DNA of 64,000 nt from Streptomyces sp. NBC_01471 (GTDB lineage: Bacteria > Actinomycetota > Actinomycetes > Streptomycetales > Streptomycetaceae), in the NCBI RefSeq assembly GCF_041438865.1, contig NZ_CP109450.1, forward strand, positions 1,839,001 to 1,903,000, written 5' to 3'. Position numbers and translations under genes: made by a program. Shown here in pieces: positions 27,356 through 35,803 of the stretch. The notes beneath the pieces were generated by a model. The model was not told the origin of the DNA. It saw only the letters and a program-made list of their open reading frames with translations, and ran no database searches. Each line of letters opens with the position of its first letter. The first letter of the stretch is position 1.

Positions 27356-27601
27356 TCACGGAGATCCACCAAGGGAGTTGCCATCGGGGAATCGACCCTC
27401 GTCGAGGTCCTTCATCAACCGATCCAGCCGCGTTGCTGCATCGGTGAGATCGTGCTTCGCCGCGGCCGTGATGACCAACAGCTTCCGGGACAGCGCCATC
27501 CTTACGCCCTCCGGGACTTGCAGTTCACGCACCCTTGCGTGCGCTTCTTTCATTTGTTCGGCGACTTCCGCGTAAAGCTTGAGTTGGTTGTCGCGTTCCA
27601 T
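27356..27601 (-). CDS. Small conserved hypothetical helical protein
   Basis: An 81-residue, probably all-helical cytosolic protein, starting MERDNQLKLYAEVAEQMKEA and containing MALSRKLLVITAAAKHDL. The ATG at 27601 is chosen because the protein-like composition begins there; the frame stays open ~17 codons further without support. No known domain recognised. It lies between leuD and hupS in the same direction and is separated from both by a terminator-like stem and by the hupS promoter. Confidence 0.8.
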   Translation of the reverse strand: MERDNQLKLYAEVAEQMKEAHARVRELQVPEGVRMALSRKLLVITAAAKHDLTDAATRLDRLMKDLDEGRFPDGNSLGGSP

Positions 27602-27656
27602 GCGCCGATTGTGCCATCTGGGGCGAGTTGTCGCCCGGCGGGGGCTCAACAAGCGA

Positions 27657-27688
27657 CTGCGCCCCCTGCCGGGCGGCAGGGGGCGCAG
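27657..27688 (-). terminator. Terminator of the leuCD operon
   Basis: A perfect 14-bp GC-rich stem (CTGCGCCCCCTGCC / GGCAGGGGGCGCAG) with a GGGC loop, 18 bases beyond the leuD stop. Confidence 0.8.
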
Positions 27689-27705
27689 TCCTGAAAACGT
27701 GCTGC

Positions 27706-28299
27706 TCAGACCTCAATTGTGCGTGGCTTGAAGGCGGGTCGGGCCGCCTCGTAAGCCGTGATGTCCGCTTCGTTCTGAAGGGTGAGGCTGATGTCGTCCA
27801 GACCGTTCAGCAGCCGCCAGCGGGCGTTCTCGTCCAGCTCGAAATCGGCGGTGATGCCCTCGGCCAGGACCTGCCTGCTCTCCAGGTCCACGGTGACTTC
27901 GGCAGTCGGGTCGGCCTCGGTCAGCGCCCAGATGGCGTCCACGACCTTCTGGTCGAGAACCACGGTCAGCAGGCCGTTCTTCAGCGAGTTCCCGCGGAAG
28001 ATGTCGGCGAACCGGGACGAGATGACGGCCTTGAAGCCGAAGTTCTGCAGGGCCCACACCGCGTGCTCACGGGAGGAGCCCGTACCGAAGTCGGGGCCCG
28101 CCACCAGCACCGAGGCGCCCGCGCGCTCCGGGCGGTTGAGCACGAACTCGGGGTCCTTGCGCCACGCCTCGAAGAGCCCGTCCTCGAAGCCGTCGCGGGT
28201 GACCTTCTTCAGCCAGTGGGCCGGGATGATCTGGTCGGTGTCGACGTTGCCGCGGCGCAGCGGGACGACCCGGCCGGTGTGCTTGGTGAAAGCTTCCAT
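27706..28299 (-). CDS. leuD: 3-isopropylmalate dehydratase small subunit
   Basis: A 197-residue swivel-domain subunit. It shows [14 protein letters not shown] near the N-terminus, the [17 protein letters not shown] signature and the [15 protein letters not shown] segment. With LeuC it isomerises 2- to 3-isopropylmalate in leucine synthesis. Five bases separate it from leuC, so the two are co-translated from one mRNA, probably under NdgR control from the divergent promoter. Confidence 0.97.
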   Translation of the reverse strand: MEAFTKHTGRVVPLRRGNVDTDQIIPAHWLKKVTRDGFEDGLFEAWRKDPEFVLNRPERAGASVLVAGPDFGTGSSREHAVWALQNFGFKAVISSRFADIFRGNSLKNGLLTVVLDQKVVDAIWALTEADPTAEVTVDLESRQVLAEGITADFELDENARWRLLNGLDDISLTLQNEADITAYEAARPAFKPRTIEV

Positions 28300-28304
28300 G
28301 GAAA

Positions 28305-29729
28305 TCAGGCCTCCACGAGAGTCGGGGCGTCGGACAGGTCGGCGGGCGAGGCCAGATGCCCCAGCACCGCGGTGGCAGCGGCCACCTGCGGGGAGACCAG
28401 GTGGGTACGGCCGCCCTTGCCCTGCCTGCCCTCGAAGTTGCGGTTGGAGGTGGAGGCGCAGCGCTCACCGGGCTTGAGCTGGTCGGGGTTCATGCCCAGA
28501 CACATCGAGCAGCCCGCGTGCCGCCATTCGGCGCCCGCAGCGGTGAAGACCTTGTCCAGGCCCTCTTCGACGGCCTGCAGCGCGACCCGCACCGAGCCGG
28601 GGACGACCAGCATCCGTACGCCGTCGGCGACGTTGCGGCCCTGCAGCAGGGCTGCCGCGCTGCGCAGGTCCTCGATGCGGCCGTTGGTGCAGGAACCCAC
28701 GAAGACCGTGTCGACCTTGATGTCGCGCAGCGGCTGGCCCGCGGTCAACCCCATGTATTCCAGGGCCTTTTCGGCGGCCAGGCGCTCCGATGCGTCTTCG
28801 TACGAAGCAGGGTCGGGGACGCTGGCGGAAAGCGGTGCGCCCTGGCCGGGGTTGGTGCCCCAGGTGACGAACGGGGCCAGCGCGGCGCCGTCGATGAGCA
28901 CCTCGGCGTCGAATACCGCGTCGTCGTCGGTCCGCAGGGTCTTCCAGTACTCGACCGCGGCGTCCCACTCCTCGCCCTGCGGGGCGTGGTCGCGGCCCTT
29001 GAGGTAGTCGAAGGTGGTCTGGTCGGGGGCGATCATGCCGGCCCGCGCGCCCGCCTCGATCGACATGTTGCAGATGGTCATCCGGGCTTCCATCGAGAGC
29101 TTCTCGATGGCGGAGCCGCGGTACTCCAGGATGTAGCCCTGTCCGCCGCCGGTGCCGATCCGCGCGATGATCGCCAGGATCAGGTCCTTGGCCGTGACCG
29201 CGTCGGGCAGTTCGCCCTCCACCGTGATGGCCATGGTCATGGGGCGGGCCATCGGCAGCGTCTGGGTCGCCAGCACGTGCTCGACCTGGGAGGTGCCGAT
29301 GCCGAACGCCAGCGCGCCGAACGCGCCGTGCGTGGAGGTGTGGCTGTCACCGCAGACCACGGTGGTGCCCGGCTGGGTCAGGCCCAGCTGCGGTCCGACG
29401 ACGTGGACGACACCCTGCTCGACGTCGCCCAGCGGGTGCAGCCGTACGCCGAAGTCCGCGCAGTTCTTGCGCAGCGTCTCCAGCTGGACACGGGAGACCG
29501 GGTCCGCGATCGGCTTGTCGATGTCGAGGGTGGGGGTGTTGTGGTCCTCGGTGGCGATGGTGAGGTCGAGGCGCCGCACCGGACGGTCGTTCTGGCGCAG
29601 ACCGTCGAACGCCTGCGGGCTGGTCACCTCGTGCAGCAGGTGCAGATCGATGAAGAGAAGGTCGGGCTCGCCTTCGGCGCGCCTGACGACATGGTCGTCC
29701 CAGACCTTCTCCGCGAGTGTCCTACCCAT
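28305..29729 (-). CDS. leuC: 3-isopropylmalate dehydratase large subunit
   Basis: A 474-residue aconitase-superfamily subunit. It begins [15 protein letters not shown] and holds the [4Fe-4S] ligands in [12 protein letters not shown] and in CSMCLGMN. The segments [19 protein letters not shown] and [15 protein letters not shown] are also diagnostic. The ATG at 29729 follows GAGGGAAA. The open frame upstream runs through the ndgR gene and is not coding. Leucine pathway; partner LeuD follows directly. Confidence 0.97.
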   Translation of the reverse strand: MGRTLAEKVWDDHVVRRAEGEPDLLFIDLHLLHEVTSPQAFDGLRQNDRPVRRLDLTIATEDHNTPTLDIDKPIADPVSRVQLETLRKNCADFGVRLHPLGDVEQGVVHVVGPQLGLTQPGTTVVCGDSHTSTHGAFGALAFGIGTSQVEHVLATQTLPMARPMTMAITVEGELPDAVTAKDLILAIIARIGTGGGQGYILEYRGSAIEKLSMEARMTICNMSIEAGARAGMIAPDQTTFDYLKGRDHAPQGEEWDAAVEYWKTLRTDDDAVFDAEVLIDGAALAPFVTWGTNPGQGAPLSASVPDPASYEDASERLAAEKALEYMGLTAGQPLRDIKVDTVFVGSCTNGRIEDLRSAAALLQGRNVADGVRMLVVPGSVRVALQAVEEGLDKVFTAAGAEWRHAGCSMCLGMNPDQLKPGERCASTSNRNFEGRQGKGGRTHLVSPQVAAATAVLGHLASPADLSDAPTLVEA

Positions 29730-29865
29730 CGCTTTCCCTCCGGCCGGCGTCTTCGCCGGCCCAACTAGAAATCGGGCGCCCCGTCCGGACCCCCGTACCG
29801 GGCGGCGACTGCGAGCCGTTGTACGGCCGCCCCTACAGGTTGGCAAGTTCCCTGGAAAATTGAAC

Positions 29866-29890
29866 TTGCGTTTCACAGAGTGAGACGCGA
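29866..29890. promoter_or_regulatory. Inverted repeat in the leuC-ndgR divergent promoter region
   Basis: TTGCGTTTCAC (29866-29876) and GTGAGACGCGA (29880-29890) match as inverted arms at 9 of 11 positions around AGA. It ends ten bases before the ndgR ATG and lies 137 bases from leuC. NdgR is known to bind the leuCD upstream region, so this is a candidate operator. Confidence 0.55.
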
Positions 29891-29900
29891 GTATCGTTGC

Positions 29901-30617
29901 ATGGACAACTCTAGCGGCGTCGGCGTTCTCGACAAGGCAGCTCTGGTATTGAGCGCTCTGGAGTCCGGCCCGGCCACCCTCGCCGGGCTGGTCGCGGCGA
30001 CGGGGCTCGCACGACCCACGGCACACCGGCTTGCCGTGGCCCTGGAACACCACCGGCTGGTGGCGAGGGACATGCAGGGCCGGTTCATTCTCGGCCCCCG
30101 GCTCTCGGAGCTGGCCGCGGCGGCGGGCGAGGACCGTCTGCTCGCCACGGCCGGACCCGTACTGACGCATCTGCGCGATGTCACCGGCGAGAGCGCCCAG
30201 CTCTACCGCCGGCAGGGAGACATGCGGATCTGCGTGGCGGCGGCCGAGCGCCTCTCCGGGTTGCGGGACACCGTCCCGGTCGGCTCCACGCTCACCATGA
30301 AGGCCGGTTCGTCGGCGCAGATCCTGATGGGCTGGGAGGAGCCGGAGCGGCTCCACCGCGGCCTCCAGGGCGCCCGTTTCACCGCGACCGCGCTCTCCGG
30401 GGTGCGGCGCAGGGGCTGGGCCCAGTCGATCGGTGAGCGCGAACCGGGTGTGGCGTCGGTCTCCGCACCGGTGCGCGGCCCCTCGAACCGGGTGGTCGCG
30501 GCCGTCTCGGTGTCCGGCCCGATCGAACGGCTCACCCGCCACCCGGGCCGGATGCACGCCCAGGCGGTCATCGATGCCGCCGGACGGCTCTCCGAGGCCC
30601 TGCGCCGCACCAGCTGA
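29901..30617 (+). CDS. ndgR: IclR-family regulator NdgR
   Basis: A 238-residue regulator, [17 protein letters not shown] onward. The winged helix (residues ~8-70) includes the recognition segment [16 protein letters not shown], and the IclR effector domain follows, with [20 protein letters not shown]. It matches NdgR of S. coelicolor almost word for word as I remember it. NdgR (AreB) controls leuCD and other amino-acid genes and affects antibiotic production. It is divergent from its target leuCD. The ATG 29901 is preferred to the in-frame 29880 because the conserved protein starts there. Confidence 0.95.
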   Translation: MDNSSGVGVLDKAALVLSALESGPATLAGLVAATGLARPTAHRLAVALEHHRLVARDMQGRFILGPRLSELAAAAGEDRLLATAGPVLTHLRDVTGESAQLYRRQGDMRICVAAAERLSGLRDTVPVGSTLTMKAGSSAQILMGWEEPERLHRGLQGARFTATALSGVRRRGWAQSIGEREPGVASVSAPVRGPSNRVVAAVSVSGPIERLTRHPGRMHAQAVIDAAGRLSEALRRTS

Positions 30618-30720
30618 CGCCGGGACCCGGCTCACACCGGACCCTTCAGCCCGCACAGACCCTTCAGTCGCTCCCCCCAACAGGCCGCCCCAGCGTCGTG
30701 GCGGCCCGGGACCGGTCCGC

Positions 30721-31236
30721 TCAGCCCGCCTGGGGCCGGGAGCGCGCGCCGGAGCGGTGCGCGAGACGGTCCGCAGCCGCGCGGCCCCGCCCCTCGATCG
30801 GGAGCACACCGGTCGCCGCCGCCAGCCCACGGGCCGGCATATCGGCGTAGATGGACTCGTAGGACCCCTCCGGCACGATGTACGTCTCGTGCCACAGCCC
30901 CACGTGCTGCCGGGACTTCCGCTCCTTGCGGTTGATCATCGCCCACGCCGTGCGGTGGAACATGTCGGGCGCGGCCGCGTACGCGTACAGCTTCTCCTTC
31001 GACTCCCAGTACTGGACGACGTAGTACGTCCGGGGCGAGCCGGTGAGCAGGGTGTAACCGAGCAGTCCACGGCTCTTGTCCCTGCCCAACTCCCTGAGCA
31101 TGCGCGGCATCGCCATGAGGACCGGCAGCCAGTGGTGCACTCCCCAGAAGTGGTTGATGCGCATCCCGATCAGCAGAACGACCACGTCGCCCTCAGCGGC
31201 TGCGGTCGTCCTGCCCGGTATCGGCTTCGCGAACAT
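30721..31236 (-). CDS. DUF4188 domain-containing protein
   Basis: A 171-residue protein, [20 protein letters not shown] onward, with [41 protein letters not shown] and [23 protein letters not shown]. The pattern (dimeric ferredoxin-like alpha/beta with YYVVQYW strand) is that of DUF4188, related to heme-degrading/antibiotic monooxygenase folds. The biochemical role is not known. The start at 31236 has a GGGGGG ribosome site. It is divergent from a MerR regulator, with a perfect inverted repeat between the two genes, so its expression is probably controlled by that regulator. Confidence 0.85.
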   Translation of the reverse strand: MFAKPIPGRTTAAAEGDVVVLLIGMRINHFWGVHHWLPVLMAMPRMLRELGRDKSRGLLGYTLLTGSPRTYYVVQYWESKEKLYAYAAAPDMFHRTAWAMINRKERKSRQHVGLWHETYIVPEGSYESIYADMPARGLAAATGVLPIEGRGRAAADRLAHRSGARSRPQAG

Positions 31237-31275
31237 GGCGTGCCCCCCCTTTGCCGTACTGCACGTCGCTTCATG

Positions 31276-31296
31276 TTGGATAGCTGCACTATCCAA
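31276..31296. promoter_or_regulatory. Perfect inverted repeat between DUF4188 gene and MerR regulator
   Basis: TTGGATAG-CTGCA-CTATCCAA, 8-bp arms with a 5-base spacer. It lies 40 bases from the DUF4188 start and 52 bases from the regulator start. The size and dyad type fit a MerR-family operator. Confidence 0.7.
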
Positions 31297-31347
31297 TGGT
31301 GGGATGGTGGCACCGCCCAGGAGGCGGCGCAAGGGAAGGCACCAGGA

Positions 31348-31989
31348 ATGCGACTGTCGGAACTGAGTGAGCTGAGCGGGGTCCCGGCCGCGACGATCAA
31401 GTACTACCTGCGAGAGCGGCTCCTGCCGCCCGGCCACCGGATCACTGCGACCCGGGCCGACTACGACGAAGGTCATCTGCGACGGCTGCGTCTGGTGCGG
31501 GCTCTGATCCAGGTCGGCCGGATCCCGGTGGCGACGGCGCGCGAGGTGCTGGGGCACGTCGACGACGATTCCCTGGGCCGCACGATCCGGCTGGGCGCAG
31601 CACTCTGGTCGCTTCCGCACGGGCCCGAGCCGGACGACGAGGCAGCGGAGACGGCCGCCGCACGCGGCGAGGTCGGGCGGCTCCTCGACCAGCTGGGCTG
31701 GGCGAGCGTACGGGAGATCGGCGAGCTCTCCCCTGCCCACCGTTCGCTGGTCGCGTCGGTGGCCACGCTGCTGCGGCTCGGCTACCCGTGCGAGGTCGGC
31801 TACCTGGTCCAGCAGGCCCGGCTGATGCATCAAGTGGCCGTACAGGACCTGGACATGATGGAGACTCACCCCTCCGAGAAGGAGCAGGTGGAGTCGGCCG
31901 TCGTAGCCACCGTGCTCTACGAGCCGCTGCTGGCGTCGCTGCACCGGCTGGCGCAGGAGGAGGAGTCGGCGCGGCGCTACGGTCTGTGA
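31348..31989 (+). CDS. MerR-family transcriptional regulator
   Basis: A 213-residue regulator. The N-terminal helix-turn-helix and wing are MRLSELSELSGVPAATIKYYL and RLLPPGHRITATRADYDEGHL, followed by a helical linker and an effector domain of ~140 residues without the cysteine pattern of metal sensors. ATG 31348 is preceded by AGGA. An inverted repeat in the divergent region suggests it controls DUF4188 and itself. The inducer is unknown. Confidence 0.9.
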   Translation: MRLSELSELSGVPAATIKYYLRERLLPPGHRITATRADYDEGHLRRLRLVRALIQVGRIPVATAREVLGHVDDDSLGRTIRLGAALWSLPHGPEPDDEAAETAAARGEVGRLLDQLGWASVREIGELSPAHRSLVASVATLLRLGYPCEVGYLVQQARLMHQVAVQDLDMMETHPSEKEQVESAVVATVLYEPLLASLHRLAQEEESARRYGL

Positions 31990-32032
31990 ACCGGCGGGAG
32001 TTGGGACATCCGGTCGGTCAACCCGGTGACAC

Positions 32033-32066
32033 AGAAAGGCCCTTCACCGAAGTGAAGGGCCTTTCT
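32033..32066. terminator. Terminator shared by the MerR gene and the tRNA cluster
   Basis: A perfect 15-bp stem (AGAAAGGCCCTTCAC / GTGAAGGGCCTTTCT) with a CGAA loop, between the MerR stop and the last tRNA of the minus-strand cluster; runs of A and T lie on the outer ends. Confidence 0.85.
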
Positions 32067-32073
32067 CGTCCTG

Positions 32074-32146
32074 TACCCCCGACCGGATTCGAACCGGCGC
32101 TACTGCCGTGAGAGGGCAGCGTGCTAGGCCGCTACACAACGGGGGC
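32074..32146 (-). tRNA. tRNA-Glu (CTC)
   Basis: A 73-base cloverleaf on the minus strand. The acceptor stem is GCCCCCG/CGGGGGT, the anticodon stem CTGCC/GGCAG with loop CTCTCAC (anticodon CTC), and the T-loop GTTCGAATC. Discriminator A; CCA is not encoded. Confidence 0.97.
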
Positions 32147-32192
32147 TTGTACTGCAACATGCACCAGAAGGTGCGCTACTGCTGATCTTGCG

Positions 32193-32264
32193 CTGGGCTA
32201 CCAGGACTCGAACCTAGAATGACGGTACCAGAAACCGTTGTGTTGCCAATTACACCATAGCCCA
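32193..32264 (-). tRNA. tRNA-Gln (CTG)
   Basis: A 72-base cloverleaf. Acceptor stem TGGGCTA/TAGCCCA, anticodon stem ACGGT/ACCGT with loop TTCTGGT (anticodon CTG), T-loop GTTCGAGTC. Discriminator G; CCA is not encoded. Confidence 0.97.
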
Positions 32265-32272
32265 TGGTGGAG

Positions 32273-32345
32273 TACCCCCGACCGGATTCGAACCGGCGCT
32301 ACTGCCGTGAGAGGGCAGCGTGCTAGGCCGCTACACAACGGGGGC
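32273..32345 (-). tRNA. tRNA-Glu (CTC), second copy
   Basis: Identical over all 73 bases to the copy at 32074-32146; separated from the preceding tRNA-Gln by only eight bases. Confidence 0.97.
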
Positions 32346-32406
32346 CCTAGCGATCCTGCATCAAGTCCATCGGGTGCGACCCTGATGAGCTCACGGGAAG
32401 GATCTG

Positions 32407-32479
32407 TACCCCCGACCGGATTCGAACCGGCGCTACTGCCGTGAGAGGGCAGCGTGCTAGGCCGCTACACAACGGGGGC
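32407..32479 (-). tRNA. tRNA-Glu (CTC), third copy
   Basis: Identical to the other two copies. Together with the following spacer and tRNA-Gln it forms the second copy of a 191-bp duplication. Confidence 0.97.
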
Positions 32480-32525
32480 TTGTACTGCAACATGCACCAG
32501 AAGGTGCGCTACTGCTGATCTTGCG

Positions 32526-32597
32526 CTGGGCTACCAGGACTCGAACCTAGAATGACGGTACCAGAAACCGTTGTGTTGCCAATTACACCATAGCCCA
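32526..32597 (-). tRNA. tRNA-Gln (CTG), second copy
   Basis: Identical to the tRNA at 32193-32264. It is first in the direction of transcription. Confidence 0.97.
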
Positions 32598-32681
32598 ATG
32601 AAACGCAACCCCTTGGGGGTCTTGTTCATCTCGCGCTGTCCACTCCGGCCTTCCGGCCGGTCGGGCGGCGCAAGAAGAACA

Positions 32682-33401
32682 TTACCCGAAGGTGGACGGC
32701 GCTCCAAAACGGGTATCGCCCCGAAGCAGCCCGGGAAGCTGGCCCAGAGCGGTGATCCGCTCCAGCTCGGGCCGTCCGCCGAGGTCCGCCCGGTCCAGCC
32801 AGACCGCCCGCAGTCCGGCCGCGAGCGCACCCGCGGCGTCGATGTCCGGATGGTCTCCCACGTACAGGACCTCCGGCGGATCGAGCCGCAGGGCGTCGCA
32901 GGCGGCGTGGAAGGCACCGGCCGCGGGCTTGGACACCCCCAGGTCGGCCGCGCAGACGAGCACCTCGAACCGGTCCCGTACGCCCAGGGTGCGCAGCTTG
33001 CGGTCCTGGTTGTGGACGGCCGAGTTCGAGAGCAGGCCGTGCCGGTAGTCCGCCGCGAGGGCGTCGAGCGCCGGCACGGCGTCCGGGAAGAGCGCCCAGG
33101 CGGCCTCGTAGTGCGCCAGGTGCCGGGCGAACCAGGCGTCGGCCTCCTGATCGCTCAACTCCGCGCCGGTGAAGGACCGGACCCGCTCCCGGCGCTGGCC
33201 CTGCCAGTCGGTCTCGCCCGCCGCGAACCTCGCCCAGTGCAGATCGGTGATCTCCCGCCATCGGACGAGGGCCTGCTCGACGGAGGTGTATCCGTCGGGC
33301 AGGCCCTCGGTCTTCAGATGTTCGCGCAGTCCCGTGCGGTCGGCGGTGGTGTAGTCGAAGATCGTGTCGTCGATGTCCCAGAGGACCGCGCGTATGGGCA
33401 T
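32682..33401 (-). CDS. HAD-superfamily hydrolase
   Basis: A 239-residue phosphatase-like protein. Motif I is AVLWDIDDTIFDY with the nucleophile Asp, motif II LLSNSAVHNQ, motif III a Lys in LGVSKPAAGAF, and motif IV YVGDHPDIDAAGA. The helical cap between motifs I and II is of the C1 type, as in phosphoglycolate phosphatase or YjjG-like enzymes. The substrate cannot be assigned. It lies between the tRNA cluster and gltX. Confidence 0.9.
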   Translation of the reverse strand: MPIRAVLWDIDDTIFDYTTADRTGLREHLKTEGLPDGYTSVEQALVRWREITDLHWARFAAGETDWQGQRRERVRSFTGAELSDQEADAWFARHLAHYEAAWALFPDAVPALDALAADYRHGLLSNSAVHNQDRKLRTLGVRDRFEVLVCAADLGVSKPAAGAFHAACDALRLDPPEVLYVGDHPDIDAAGALAAGLRAVWLDRADLGGRPELERITALGQLPGLLRGDTRFGAPSTFG

Positions 33402-33454
33402 GTACGGAGTCTAGGCAAACTCCCGCGACGCCGCCCCCCTCTGCCGGCCGGGTC

Positions 33455-34933
33455 TCAGGCGGCCAGCTTCGCCAGCGCCGCGTCGATCCGCTCCAGCGAA
33501 CGGTCCCTGCCCAGGATCTCCAGGGACTCGAAGAGCGGCAGGCCGACCGTGCGGCCGGTGACCGCGACGCGGACCGGGGCCTGGGCCTTGCCGAGCTTCA
33601 GGCCGTGCTCCTCGCCGGCCGCGAGGACGGCCGCCTTGAGCGCCTCGGGACTGGTCCAGTCGGCGTCGGCGAGCTTGGCGCGGGCCGTGGTGAGCAGAGC
33701 CACCGGGTCGCCCTTCATCGCCTTCGCCCAGGACGCCTCGTCCTCGACCGGCCGGTCCAGGAAGAGGAAGTCGACGTTGGCGGTGATGTCCGAGAGGACC
33801 GTGAGGCGGGTCTGCGCGTACGGGGCGATGGCCACCCACGCCGCCTGGTCGAAGTTCTCCTCGGGCCAGTTGGCGTGCGGGGCGCGCAGCCAGGGGGTGC
33901 ACGCCTCGGTGAAGGCCTTCACGTCCAGCAGGCGGATGTGGTCGGCGTTGATCGCCTCGGCCTTCTTCAGGTCGAAGCGGGCCGGGTTGGCGTTGACGTC
34001 CGCGATGTCGAACTTCTCGACCAGTTCGGCGACCGAGAAGATGTCCTGGTCCGCCGAGAACGACCAGCCCAGCAGGGACAGGTAGTTGAGCAGGCCCTCG
34101 GGCAGGAAACCCCGCTCGCGGTAGAGGTTGAGCGATGCCTCGGGGTCGCGCTTGGAGAGCTTCTTGTTGCCCTCCCCCATGACGTAGGGGAGGTGGCCGA
34201 AGAGCGGGATCCGCTGGGAGACGCCGATGTCGATCAGCGCTTTGTGGAGCGCGATCTGGCGCGGGGTGGAGGAGAGCAGGTCCTCACCGCGCAGCACGTG
34301 GGTGATCTCCATCAGCGCGTCGTCGACCGGGTTGACGAGCGTGTAGAGCGGCGCGCCGTTGGCCCGGACGATGCCGTAGTCCGGCACGTTCTCCGGGGTG
34401 AAGGTCAGCTCGCCGCGCACCAGGTCCTCGAAGGTGATCGCCTCGTCGGGCATCCGGAAACGGACGATGGAGGTGCGGCCCTCCGTCCGGTACTCCTCGA
34501 CCTGGCCCGCGGTGAGGTCCCGGCAGTGGCCGTCGTACCCCGAGGGGCGGCCGGCCTTGCGGGCGGCGTCGCGGCGCTCGTCCAGCTCGGCCGTGGTGCA
34601 GTAGCAGTCGTACGCGTGCCCCGCGTCCTGGAGCCTCTTCGCGATGTCCGCGTAGATGTCCATGCGCTGCGACTGGCGGTACGGGGCGTGCGGGCCGCCC
34701 TTCTCGGGGCCCTCGTCCCAGTCCAGTCCGAGCCAGCGCAGCGAGTCGAGCAGCTGGTTGTACGACTCCTCGGAGTCGCGGGCCGCGTCGGTGTCCTCGA
34801 TACGGAACACCATGGTGCCGCCGGCGTGCCGGGCGAAGGCCCAGTTGAACAGCGCGGTACGGACCAGACCCACGTGGGGGTTGCCGGTCGGGGAGGGACA
34901 GAAACGTACGCGGGGAGTCGTCGCGTTAACCAC
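33455..34933 (-). CDS. gltX: Glutamyl-tRNA synthetase
   Basis: A 492-residue class I synthetase. The HIGH-type motif is PSPTGNPHVG near the N-terminus, the KMSKS-type motif is KLSKRDPEA, and the C-terminal helical anticodon-binding domain starts around residue 320. The start is GTG at 34933, inside the last codons of the preceding gene (8-base overlap). Most actinobacteria lack GlnRS, so this enzyme probably charges both tRNA-Glu and tRNA-Gln, with GatCAB correcting the latter. Both substrate tRNAs are encoded ~1 kb downstream on the same strand. Confidence 0.97.
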   Translation of the reverse strand: MVNATTPRVRFCPSPTGNPHVGLVRTALFNWAFARHAGGTMVFRIEDTDAARDSEESYNQLLDSLRWLGLDWDEGPEKGGPHAPYRQSQRMDIYADIAKRLQDAGHAYDCYCTTAELDERRDAARKAGRPSGYDGHCRDLTAGQVEEYRTEGRTSIVRFRMPDEAITFEDLVRGELTFTPENVPDYGIVRANGAPLYTLVNPVDDALMEITHVLRGEDLLSSTPRQIALHKALIDIGVSQRIPLFGHLPYVMGEGNKKLSKRDPEASLNLYRERGFLPEGLLNYLSLLGWSFSADQDIFSVAELVEKFDIADVNANPARFDLKKAEAINADHIRLLDVKAFTEACTPWLRAPHANWPEENFDQAAWVAIAPYAQTRLTVLSDITANVDFLFLDRPVEDEASWAKAMKGDPVALLTTARAKLADADWTSPEALKAAVLAAGEEHGLKLGKAQAPVRVAVTGRTVGLPLFESLEILGRDRSLERIDAALAKLAA

Positions 34934-35711
34934 GCTTGATCACCTTGTTGGTGAGAGTGCCGATGCCTTCGATGGAGACGGCGACCTCGTCGCCGACGTT
35001 GAGCGGTCCGACGCCGGCCGGGGTGCCGGTCAGGATGACGTCTCCGGGGAGCAGCGTCATGGCGTCGGAGATGTTGACGATCAGATCCGCGATGGAGTGG
35101 ATCATCTCGCTGGTACGGCCGAGCTGGCGCTGGTCGCCGTTGACCGTGGCCTGGATGGTGAGGTCGGACGGGTCGAGGTCGGTCTCCACCCAGGGGCCGA
35201 GCGGGCAGGAGGTGTCGAAGCCCTTGGCCCTGGCCCACTGCTTCTCGCGCTTCTGGACGTCACGCGCGGTGACGTCGTTGGCGCAGGTGTAGCCGAAGAC
35301 GACGTCCTTGACGCGGTCGTGCGGGACCTCACGGCACATCCGGCCGATCACGACGGCCAGTTCGGCCTCGTGGTGCAGTTCGCTGGAGAAGGAGGGGTAC
35401 TCGATGGCGTCGCCCGAGCCGATCACCGAGGTGGTGGGCTTGAAGAAGGCGAACGGCGCGTCCGGGACCGCGTTGCCGAGCTCTGCCGCGTGCTCCGCGT
35501 AGTTGCGGCCGAAGGCCACGACCTTGTTGGGGAGCACAGGGGGCAGCAGCCGGACCTTGCTCAGCGGGACCTTGACACCGGAGAGCTCGAAGTCGGAGTA
35601 CGGAATGCCCTTGATGATGTCGAGGACGAGGTCGCCCGAGGGATCGGAGCCCTCGCCCTCGACCACGCCGAAGGCGACATTGCCGTCGATGGAGAATCTG
35701 GCGATGCGCAC
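34926..35711 (-). CDS. Fumarylacetoacetate hydrolase family protein
   Basis: A 261-residue protein of the FAH superfamily. It has VVAFGRNYAEHAAELGN, the metal-binding ELHHEAELAVVIGR, the GYTCANDVTARDVQ loop and the C-terminal GDVILTGTPAGVGPLNVGD. Relatives act as acylpyruvases, oxaloacetate decarboxylases or hydroxyhepta-dienedioate isomerases; the substrate here is open. The start is GTG at 35711. Its end overlaps gltX by eight bases, the same FAH-gltX pair found in Mycobacterium. Confidence 0.92.
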   Translation of the reverse strand: MRIARFSIDGNVAFGVVEGEGSDPSGDLVLDIIKGIPYSDFELSGVKVPLSKVRLLPPVLPNKVVAFGRNYAEHAAELGNAVPDAPFAFFKPTTSVIGSGDAIEYPSFSSELHHEAELAVVIGRMCREVPHDRVKDVVFGYTCANDVTARDVQKREKQWARAKGFDTSCPLGPWVETDLDPSDLTIQATVNGDQRQLGRTSEMIHSIADLIVNISDAMTLLPGDVILTGTPAGVGPLNVGDEVAVSIEGIGTLTNKVIKRG

Positions 35712-35803
35712 GAGTGCTGTCGCCCCTCACTTATTGGCTGGCTGGAGTTCTGACGCTCCAGGCTAACGCGGGCGGCGAGGGGCTGCCGCGCGATCACCTC
35801 GCG

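Larger units (their letters stand above)
32074..32264 (-). repeat. 191-bp perfect repeat (tRNA-Glu, spacer, tRNA-Gln), copy 1; copy 2 at 32407-32597
   Basis: The two units agree at every base, including the 46-base spacer between the tRNA genes (32147-32192 and 32480-32525). Similarity stops at the outer tRNA ends. A third tRNA-Glu lies between the units with unrelated flanks. Confidence 0.92.

Noticed and set aside
29730..30830. Leftward extension of the leuC frame through the ndgR gene
   Set aside because: The frame is open only because of codon bias; the leuC start at 29729 has a ribosome site and family-like N-terminus.
32074..32597. Regularly spaced repeats that might suggest a CRISPR array
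   Set aside because: The repeats are complete tRNA genes with cloverleaf structure and unequal spacing.
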